From positions 24,066,685 through 24,130,684 of the forward strand of contig BTRK01000003.1 of NCBI GenBank assembly GCA_036245805.1: a stretch of DNA of 64,000 nt, in the 5' to 3' direction. Shown piece after piece: positions 1-9,900 of this stretch. This stretch comes from Pristionchus mayeri. Its lineage: Eukaryota; Nematoda; Chromadorea; Rhabditida; Neodiplogasteridae. Every line of letters begins with the position of its first letter. The first letter of the stretch is position 1. The position numbers and the translations under genes were made by a program. A model generated the notes under the pieces. The model did no database searches and had not been told where the DNA came from. It saw nothing but the letters and a program-made list of their open reading frames with translations.

Positions 1-205
1 CAATCCTTGTGCATCCAATTGGGACAGGTGTAGGGGTCTTCTCCATAGTGTCACGATGGGAATCGTGAATGGAGTCGAATGAACTCCTGAGAGGGAGGGA
101 ACTCATGGGAAGGGAAGGACTCTACCAACCTCAGACTGTTTCTGCTCTCGAATCCACTCGACGATCCACTGTTCTTCTCACTTGGAGCATTCTTCTTCTG
201 TGTGT

Positions 206-1747
206 TCATAAACTGTAATCGTGTGGTGGGAGGGGATTACGGTAGAGACTAACTTCGAGCGATCCCAATGAGATTAGGGGGATCTCGTCTATGACCCTTC
301 TCTTCCTGGAGACAGTCTCGTCAAGATAAGATTCGAGGAAGGTCGAAAGAGTGTAGAGCGAGAAATGTTGTAGGATGTGCAGTGTGAGTCCCACCACGAT
401 GGATACAATCCCTGAAGAGACTTCTACCGTATCCCAGTGATATCGGACAGACCAATGGAGAGAATCAAGTAGAAAGGACCATCCGAAGGTCATCTCGAGA
501 TCTATTTTGTGTCCATCCAACCCGACGAATGAGATGGATAGACGAGGAGGGGGACATAATGAGGTAGATGATTACTGATAGAAGAGACGCCAGCTGGAAT
601 GGAGAAAGGAGAGGGGAAGGGAGACACTGACTCACTCCACTCCCCAGTGTAGCCAGACAGAAGAAGTGAGGAAGGAAGAGAAGAAACAACACCGAGATTA
701 TCCACAACGACAGTGACAGACTGCAATACCGTACTCTTCCCTTCACTACCGTACTCCTCTCTCTCACCAGATCGCAGCGTGAGCATAGTGTCCTGCCTGT
801 CGGTAGTGTCTCCCCCAGTCGAAAGCATCTTGATTGAGTGAGAAGTATTCAAGAACAGCGAGCATGGGAAAGGGAAGACCATGCTCGTACGCATCCATCA
901 GCGACTCGTGCATCGAACTCACTGAGGAACACTCACTTTCACTCCCTCTTCCCCCCCTACCCCCTCCCCCCCCCCCCCTCCCCCCCCTTCCTCCCCCTCA
1001 CCTGAACTCATGTCGAACTTCTCGTTGTGCTTCGTCCCAATCAGTTCACTCATGTCACTTGGATCACGAACGATTACATCTACAACTGCAAGAGAGGGGA
1101 GATGAGTAGGAAGGGGAAGGGGGAGGGGGGAGGGGGGGGGGGGGAGGGAAGGGAAGGATTCCACTCACTGCTCATCGATACATTTAGATTCTGTAGTCCG
1201 ACATTGACGCCGAGAATGGAGTAGACTCGTTCCCTCTTGTGAGCTCGGAAGGGACTCACGATCCCTTGTGATCCGACCGTCCAGGAAGGGTAGTAGAGAG
1301 AGGCTGGAGAGGAGACAATCACCCCTCCCCTACTTACTCACGGATCCTCATTGTTTTCGAACCTGTCTATTTGCTATCAAATAAATTGTTTATTTACGCC
1401 CAGGATAAATAATATTGAGCAAACGAGAGATAAAGAGGGTGATTTCATCTGATTTACTCTTAGAAATGACCCGGATGGGCGAGGGAAAGGAGGGAACGAT
1501 CTACGATGAGATTAGAAGGGCGAAGAGAGAGGGAGAGATAGAACCAAAACAACTCGTTGGTTGGGTGGACGAAGTTTGTCTCTCAACTGACCTGCGAGTG
1601 ATCCCCCTTCGAGAAGAATGAATGCGAATACGAGAGTAGTAGCAATCCTCTTCTCTCTCACTCCAGGAAGCACTATGAGATAGGCAATGAAGGGGAGGAT
1701 GAAGAGGAGACACAGAGATGTCGCCGTTATGTTGATCCAGTCGGGCA
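206..1747 (-). CDS. doxa-1: Dual oxidase maturation factor (DOXA family)
   Basis: Multi-pass ER membrane protein of the family that helps dual oxidase leave the ER and make hydrogen peroxide; in nematodes this supports cuticle cross-linking. Exons read on the minus strand: 1747-1592 (start MPDWINITATSLC, then a membrane segment and the family-like LPGVREKR), 1303-1169 (YSILGVNVGLQNLNVSM, like the extracellular GLQVGLGGINITL block), 1085-1002 (IGTKHNEKFDMSS), 921-768 (YEHGLPFPMLAVLEYF and YRQAGHYAHAAI, matching the family's KGLPDPVLYLAEKF and YRLAGHYASA), 720-636 (hydrophobic, ends near FCLATLGS) and about 593-206 (further membrane segments, YHWDTVEVSSGIVSIVVG). Junction phases agree through the fifth exon. 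The frame needed for the last membrane segment differs from the frame entering that exon, so a small extra intron or a base error lies near 480-590. About 320 residues, near family size. The DOXA assignment is mine from motif order. Confidence 0.8.
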
Positions 1748-2778
1748 TCTCTGAAGGAAGAATGAGGAGTAGAGAGAGGAGGGACACACACAGGGGGCAA
1801 TACCAGACGAGAGGGAGAAGTTTATAACACTGTGTGTAGTAGTGTTTCTGCATCGGCAGCAATAACAAGTACAACAATAGGGAAGGGGACTATGCACCTG
1901 TGTGATCACGTACCCCAAAGGACTCACTCACTCACCTGTAGTCGCGTAGTCTGAGGGGGCAGAGTATCCTCCGAACCATGCTGACCACATCGAGGAGATC
2001 GAAGACAACCACCGTCTAGAAGGATATCGTCAGAGAAAGTAACCAATGGACGATCAATTATCGATCCTTCTCAGTTACCCATCGTAGTTTCAGTTCTCGA
2101 TGAAGAGAGAAGTGATGGTGAGAGAGAGAATGGAAGGAATGAGAGGATAGAGAGAGAGAGAGGGGGGGGGGGAAGGAATGGAGTAATGAGAACTGAGAGG
2201 AAGATCGAGACAAGCTCCAAGTGAAACGAAGGTCAACTCATTTTCCCTCCCTCCTTCGCTTCGTTTCTTCCAGAGTGAAAGTATACAAAACAATCTGATT
2301 CGAGAATTGAAGGGAAAGTGGAATGAGTAAGAAGAAGTGTGATTCAGAATTGGTAGATCAGAAAGGGATCGATTGAAGAGAGCTGATTTGAGAAAGCGAA
2401 AGTGGAAGAAAAGAAAGTGTGATGAAGTAAGTAAGGGGTAGAACATTCATCCGGTTAGATAAGAGATCATTGCATGGTCAGAGAGTAGGTAGATCACTGG
2501 AGATGAGAGGAGAAAGAGAGAGAGAGAGACAGGGCATACTTCGAGACTAAGATGAGACAAAAAAGGAAGAAGAGTTTAGGGGAGGAAGGATGAGATAAGG
2601 AAAGAATGAGAGCAAAGGGTCAATTGTAGAGGAAGGATCTACCCGAGGGGAGAGGAAGGCAGTAGAATGGAATGTAACCTTCTCGAGAGATGAGAGAGGA
2701 GGAGATGGAGGGGGGAGGGGGGGAGACTTATATCAGGGGGAGGAGAGAGTAGTCAACAAATAGTGTGTAGGAGTAAGA
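1748..2778. other. Gene-poor purine-rich spacer
   Basis: No exon chain could be supported here. The plus strand is rich in GA runs, with a G tract near 2161-2172 and GA repeats at 2148-2160 and 2515-2528. Open frames in it are low-complexity serine/leucine or arginine/glutamate translations of these runs. It may be leader or intergenic sequence for the downstream DOXA gene. Confidence 0.4.
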
Positions 2779-3827
2779 CTATTCACTCTTGTGAATGGAG
2801 GCGACCTCGCTACAGAAGAGAACGTCATTCCGAATGCTAAACCTCTTATACTCGCCATCTGGAGAAGAGGAGGGGAGATAAGAAGAACCCCTCTGGGCAC
2901 AACAAAACCCAATGATCACGAGACAGAACCATTCGATCGAGAGAGAGAGAGAGAACTTGTCAAGAATGAAAAGGATACACGATTGCCCTTGGGTCGAAAT
3001 GGCAGACTCTCTCAGTTCCCTCCCTCCCTCACCTCCTCCCATTCACCTCCTCTCTCCCCTCTCCCCCTCTCTCCCCCTCTCTCCCCCTCTCCTCCTCCCC
3101 TCCCCTCTCGCAGCAAATGAGCCTCGAGCCATCGCAGTAATGTGGATGAGGAAAGAGAGGAAGAGTCTCTCCTCCCCTCCTCTCACCTCCCCCTCTCGCC
3201 CCTGCCTCCCTTGCCTAAGATACCTCCATTCAAGTGGAAGCCTGTCAAAGGGCACTGGTTTTGTTCGTGGAAGGACTGAAAGAGGCCGATTCACCTTGAG
3301 AAGAGAGAGTCACAACAGAAGAATGGAACTAGAGGAATACTCGCAAGGGCTGAGAACTCGGTAGAGGCAATCAAGTTCATTCTCAGATCATCAGTTGGCT
3401 GAACGAGAGGAGGGAGGAGATACAATGTGGAACTTGACGGGAGGAGCTAAAGGACTCGCCTCTCTTATACCGAAGGCAGAACAACTAGTTACAGGAGGCG
3501 AAAGGTTACCCGATGGAGGCAACAACACACATCAAACACTCCACAGAAGGGAGGAGCGAGAGTGCACGAAGGAATGGACGAAGGAGGAAGAGAGTCTCTG
3601 CCAATCGAGGAATTCGAGGATGGAGAGAGAATCCATGGCCCTCCCCCCCTCCCCTCCCAATCACCTCTTATACCTCCTGCGAATACAATCACATCTCGAA
3701 TTGCATTCAAAACGACATAACTCTTGAATAGAATGTTGACTTCTTGCAGTGCCCCTCTTCCTTCCTCTCCGTTCCTCCAACAATCGAGTGAACACACAAC
3801 AAGAGGGAAGATCACGGTGGAATCCAT
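2779..3827 (-). CDS. Unidentified protein, possible exon chain
   Basis: I do not recognise this gene. Several minus-strand blocks look coding and have plausible splice sites. One starts with M at 3827 and runs to VNILFKSYVVLNAIRDVIVF near 3690. One at about 3510-3420 contains SCSAFGIREASPLAPPVKFH. One begins after an acceptor near 3400 and reads PTDDLRMNLIASTEFSALA, then a hydrophobic IPLVPFFCC. It can join through a 55-nt intron to LPLEWRYLRQGRQG. A last open block at 3042-2779 holds a hydrophobic stretch (WFCLVIIGFCC) and stops at 2779. Hydrophobic segments suggest a membrane or secreted protein. It lies between the acyl-CoA dehydrogenase stop (57 bp upstream) and DOXA on the same strand, so it could be a middle gene of a minus-strand operon. 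Intron joins are uncertain and not every phase works. Confidence 0.3.
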
Positions 3828-3883
3828 TTGATAACGATGTCTTTATTATCAGGGGAATGTACATGGAGGGGGGAGTAATCTCT

Positions 3884-6617
3884 CTACTTGGTGAGTAGAT
3901 GTCTTGCCACGATACTCATCATCATTTCGTCAGTGCCTGCTCCGATGGAGAAGAGACGGAGATCCCGATGCATTCGACCGATGGGACAATCCCATGTGAA
4001 GCCATACCCTCCGAAGTACTCAAAGGGGGATTGTAGAGAAGGAGGGAGGGAGAGGAGGGAGGGGAGACGAACCTGTAGACACCCATCAGTGATCTCCCTC
4101 GACAGTCGTCCACACTTCAGTTTGGCCATGGATGCGAGTAGAGTGACATCTGCCCCCTGAATTCCTTCTCTCCTCCCTCCCTTCCTCCCTCCTCACTTGA
4201 GTTCTCTCTCCGACTGCTCGATATAGAAGTGCTCGTAGACTCTCCAATTCAGTCTGCAACTCGGCCAGTCTGAATTGCACGACCTGCCAGAGGGAAGAAT
4301 GTTTACTCTCTCCTACTTTCGACTATTTGACTTTCTACGAATAGTTCGTCTGTTATTCTCTACTTTCTCTTCTGCAAACTTTCCCCCCGGCTCAGTTCAC
4401 ACACGATCTCACGAGGTGCACGCAGGAGGGAGGGCGATCCCCTCCCCTCCCCCCCCCCCCTCCCCCCTCCTCTCCACCCCTCCCTCTCCCTTCCCTTGAC
4501 CTGATTGTCTGCTACTGCCTTCCCGAAGCACCTCCTCTCCTTCGTGTACTCCAGAGTCTGGTCGATGCAGCGTTGTAAGGGCTCAAGGGCTGCAGAATGG
4601 GAGAGAGAGAGAGGGGGGAGGGGGGGGAGGGGGGAGGGAGAGGGGGGGGGGGTGGAGGGAGCACTCACAGACAGCAACAGTTACAAGTCTCTCGTCCTGG
4701 AACTGCATCATTTGGTAGAAGAATCCTCTTCCTTCCTCTCCAATTAAATTGCCTGTGAGAGCGAAGGAATAGGGCCATGAGAGTGACTCACTCATCTTCC
4801 CTAATCTACCCTTTGACCTATCGAAAACACTCGAGTTGTTGTGGAACAGTGGTGATGTTCCATCTCTGCCCATTTAGATACTTGACAACTCCTCTTATTC
4901 ACATACTACAGGGACAACACTTCCATTGAGATCGAACCTCGCACGTTCTCCGTTTCAGAAAACAACTCGAGCATCAAATGCAACCTTCAAAATAGGGGGG
5001 AGTCCAGTTTCGCCACTCATTTTTTTCTGATTGTAAGTTCACTCTGGTTATTTCCGAGAAGGATCAAGGGGGGTTCGTCATTGCCCGATCTATTCTTTCT
5101 TGGGGTTTTTAAGCTATTTTAAATAATAAAAAAAGGGAGTAAATAGTAGATGTATCTCTCGTCTCTTTCCCATATCGAATCAATCTCACCCCCAGGAACG
5201 ATGACGTCATCGAAGAAGATCTCTGCTGTGTCGGAGCAATGCATTCCCAGCTTACGCATCGTGCAAGTGCGATGCACTCCTGGAGGGAGGAGTAAGGAGG
5301 GGGGAGGGGGGAGGGGAGGTGGAGGGGGGGGGGGGGGAGGGGGGAGTCTAAGTGACCTACCAGGAGAGTCGAGTCTCACGCACAGCAGACTCTTGTTCCT
5401 GTGAATCCCTCCCTCGTTGTTGGTATTGGCAAGGACGCAGCTGAGATGAATCTCTGCCCTCCTCTCCCTCTCCCCTCCTCTCCCTCTCCCCGCCACTCTA
5501 CGAGACTCACGCCCAATCAGCCTGTCCACCATTCGTAATCCACAATTTCCTTCCATTGAGCACCCAATCTCCTCCTTTGTTACGACGAGCGAATGTTTTT
5601 ATGCCTGAAATCCCTCCTGTTGAATTTCTTGCCATTCCTTTCATCCTTCTTATCATAACTCCTAATCATCAAGGCAAAGAGTACTAAAATGTGGTGATGA
5701 GTAAAGAGACGCGAACTTTTGAGAACACTCAAAGATTGCGAGACAAAGAGAAGAAAGAAAGGAGAATGGAAGTGAAAGTAGAAGTGAATAAGGAATGAGA
5801 AGGGGATCAAAGTACGATGAAGAGATGGGGAAGGAAGAGACGAGGATGGCAGAAAGGAATGAAAGTGAATCGGAAGAGACAAAGGAAAACAACTGACAAA
5901 ACCGATTCAAAGACCAAAGATCACGAGTAAAATCATGGCAAAATGAATAAATCGATGTGATGAGTATACAATGGGCGCGATAAGTGGACTTGAAAGTAGA
6001 ACAGGGAGAGAATGGCTGACCAGCAACATCAGATCCTGCATGGGGTTCACTGACTGCGATGCAAGCGACGAGATCACCCGAGATGGAAGGAGCGAGGAAT
6101 TCCTTCTTGAGAGAATCACTCCCCCACTCACTCAGGGCAGGAGTCGCCATGTCAGACTGAATCAAGGAGGGGATTGAGGGGGGGGAGGGGGAGGGGGGAC
6201 CTGGACAGACACAGACATGGGAATGGCACCACAGTGGATCGACCCCATCGTCTCGGAAATGGCACATGAGTAAGAGAAGTCGAGACCGAGACCACCATAT
6301 TCTGACGAGAAGAGATCGAATATGAAATGGAGATGCTCACTCACTCGTAGGCTTGTTCGCACCGAATACCCCTAATGCTCCCAACTTCCGGAATACGGTA
6401 TGAGCAGGGAATATTGATTGACGTTCCCACTCATCTACGTGTACATTGATCTCCTTCTCGATGAGCTAGAAGGTGGTGATGGAGGGGGGAGGGGGGGGGG
6501 GGGTTCTCTTCCTACCTGGGAGAGACTCTTCTGAATCTGTCGATGTCCCTCCGAGTAGAGGATGTGGGGAATGACTCGTGAGGACACGGAGGAGACACGA
6601 GCTAAACTAGCGGCCAT
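3884..6617 (-). CDS. Mitochondrial acyl-CoA dehydrogenase, LCAD-like
   Basis: FAD enzyme that makes the trans-2 double bond in acyl-CoA during mitochondrial beta-oxidation. The chosen start ([15 protein letters not shown]) gives an arginine/serine-rich, acid-free presequence. Exons follow in order: [59 protein letters not shown] with the family signature [105 protein letters not shown]; the helix [41 protein letters not shown] region; and [20 protein letters not shown] ending [12 protein letters not shown] at 3884. The glutamate in FQDERL sits where LCAD and isovaleryl-CoA dehydrogenase carry the catalytic base, and the C-terminal site used by short/medium-chain enzymes is AGT instead of EGT. 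A close substrate assignment cannot be made by eye. Introns are short and carry G/C homopolymer runs. Confidence 0.85.
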
Positions 6618-6989
6618 TGCTGAATGAGAGGACAGGTTATGCTTGTCCCTCCCTCCCTTATCCCCTCGCAACTAACCCTCCTCCCATTCCATCCCTCGCT
6701 ATTCTAATTGACAAACAATTGGCAACCACTGTCCTCATTCGAAATGTGAGTGAGTGAGAAACAGACGGATCCTTGACCCATCATCGAATGGAGCAGTGGT
6801 TGAATGGATACCATCCACTCTTCCTCCTTCGAAACTATGTAATACTCTTTTCATCCAAATTGTTTAGTAGCCTCATATAGTTTATCTACAAAAGGTTCAC
6901 AATGCAAGATGGGAGCGATACAAAGATTGAAACGAGATGAACACTCATTTGTGACAGAATGAAGAAGTGAATGTGTTGGAAGAGACTGG

Positions 6990-9900
6990 TTAGTGAACTG
7001 TCCTGTCATCTACGAATTTGATGGAAGTAACAATGAGCACTTTCGAGGGTAATTCAGGCTGGGGCGAGAGAATAGTCAGAGTCAAAGCATCTTCGTTCAC
7101 CTGAGAAAAGAAGATTGAGATACGAAGAAGGAAGCTTCGAGATCACATGCGTCTACAATTCCCCCTTCCCAAATTTACCCATTTTCCCGCACTTTTTCGG
7201 GAACAGTTTTCCGGCATAAAAATAATGACATTCCGGCAGCAAACTCTTATCTATCAGAGGATCGGAGAGAGTGACAAAGGGGCAGATATATCAGGCCTCT
7301 CACGAGAGAATCGGGACAACGAGTTGACATTGAAAATTTAAATATTTGAGTTTTCATGTTTTTTAGTACGGGGTAGGCCCTTAGAAGGTATATAAATGTT
7401 GTTTTGATCAAATTGTTTGTCGCAGCTGCAGCAGGCTGCTGCAAAGTTGAGACGTAGGACATCACATGTTGAGGGTTTCACCTATAAATGTGTTAATTTT
7501 TCTTCTCAAAAGTGTTTCTATGATCAAATGAACTATTTTGGCACGAAATATTCATTATTCACTTTTATGACCCTTGCAGCAGGTCATCGTCTGATAGGTT
7601 TTCGAGGCGCCATTCGAACAGGGATTTTTTCCCAAGAGTAAATTTTACTCACATTTGTAGAGCTTGAAATTCTGGTCGTACTATAATTTTTGGTGATTTT
7701 ATCTCTGTGGTCCTGGTGCTTTCCCAGACTGTCGAAACCTTCGTAACGGGCTGCACGGCTCGCCATCAGTAAACCTAGACTCACGGAGGCGCAGGTTCGA
7801 ACCCCAGCAACCCCAGCAACCCCAGCAAGCAACTTGTTTTGCAATATTTTTAGTAGATGTATGCCATCGGTTATATTTTTGCCCTTGCTTTTTCGATGTA
7901 ATAAGATGGCAAAACAAGTCTTTTCCACTGCTGGGGTTCGAACCTACGCCTCCTGGAGTCTAGGTTTACTGATGGTGAGCCGTGCAGCCCGTTACGGAGG
8001 TTTCGACAGTCTGGGAAAGTACCAGGACCACAGAGATAAAATCACCAAAAATCATAGTACGACCAGAATTTCAAGCTCTACAAATGTGAGTAAAATTTAC
8101 TCTTGGGAAAAAATCCCTGTTCGAATGGCGCCTCAAAAACCTATCAGACGATGACCTGCTGCAAGGGTCGTAAAAGTGAATAATGAATAATTCGTTCCAA
8201 AATAGTTCATTTGATTATAGAAACACTTTTGAGAAGAAAAATCAACATTTTTATTTGTGAAAACTTCAACAACCGGTGATGTGATTCTCAACTTTGCAGC
8301 AGCGTGCAGCATCTGCAGCGCATGATAAAAATCTGATACTTCGGTTTTAGTCTAGTCTAGGCAAGTAATGAATGGAACCATAAGAAACAAGTTTTTCGAA
8401 AATTTGAATGTCAACTGAAAATGCCGTTTTGTCCCGCTTCTCTCGTGAGAGGCCTGATATTCCGAATAGTTTCCATGAAAACTTCAGAGCGACTTCTCGT
8501 GCTAGTTTTAGCCCACCAAATTGTCAGGCGCAACCATCGAGATAATAGTTTGATTCATCTTCGCTTTCACATCTGAGGTTTTTTAACTAAAAATTGCTTC
8601 AGACTTTATCAATTCTCTCATTCTTTTTGCGTGATATTAGTGCAAGTACGCTCTCCATAGCACATCTATACTCATACATGCTCAATAGATTCTACCGGAA
8701 TGCCAAGGTCCAAAAAGCCAACAACTTGTAATTTAGCATAGACATTTTGATGGGATCGTGCTCATGACATAATTATGACTGCGTCAAATAAACGATATTT
8801 TCTTAAAGTATTTTGAAAGGGCATTCTCATAATATGCATGCGCCGGATCAACCTTGAAACTGGGTGATAAGGTAGGCTTTTTCAAGTTTTCTCGTAAATA
8901 TGCCGCTTGGGCCAAAAACTACTCTGGCATTATTGGATGCAGTATTTGTGTACCACAACCATTGGTTTATACCGAATCGATCGAACGTCGGAAAAATATT
9001 GCTAACCGAAAATTCGCAAAATTCCCGTTTCTCGGTATTCGATAACAACTATCATAAAATTTAATTGAAAGGCATGCCACTTTCGATTTTTTGAAAAACT
9101 AATTAATAGTGGGTGGAGCTTCCACCTAACTCTTGAAATAGCAGTTTCATAACCTCGCGGACATCTTATAAGGAGGAAAAGACCGATTTCGTCGATCAAA
9201 TTTCGAGAACAGCACATTGTAAAGTGTGGCCCTGAGAGGAACAGTGAATCGTTCTTATACGGGGCGATATGCACAGTATACATCCATGAATATGATAAGA
9301 AACCCCATATCAGGATTGCTCAAGAACGACGCAAGATATAATCTCCGGAATTAATTTTGTAGCGAAACTTGACATCACGCCGGTTCTGTAATGGCCAATT
9401 CATAGTCGAAAAAGCTGAGGGGTCACTCTCTTCATTTCCGAACTCTCTCACCGGTCGACCGGTCGAGAGAGTTCGGGAAATGAAGAGAGTGACCCCTCAG
9501 CTTTTTCGACTATGAACCCAGCATAAGATTCGAACAACCTCCTGATGGATCTGGTACATCAGTTTTTGGAAAACTTGTGGAAAGGGGTTCTTGATGGTGC
9601 TGATCATCATAGTCAACTTCATTTTGCACCAGTTCAACCCGCTGAGCCAGGCTGCATGTAGGCTGCATGTACATTTCGCCTCGTAATTCCGAAACCGTTT
9701 GAGGAATCAACTTCAAATTTGTACAGCAGGAGAATAACTTATTTGTGAGTCCGTCAAGGCTAAATTTGCATATTTTGAAATCTAGTAAATTTATGAAATT
9801 TTTTATCTCGAATATTAGGCCTCAAGAAATCGCGGGACTTACATGTTAGTCAGGGCGATGCGCCACAATCTCGGTACGGAACGTTAAAATGATACTGTAG

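Noticed and set aside
7740..7810. Possible tRNA gene around GGTTCGAACCCC
   Set aside because: Only the T-loop/B-box part fits; no acceptor stem, D arm or A box could be folded, and the sequence is mirrored in the other arm of a repeat.
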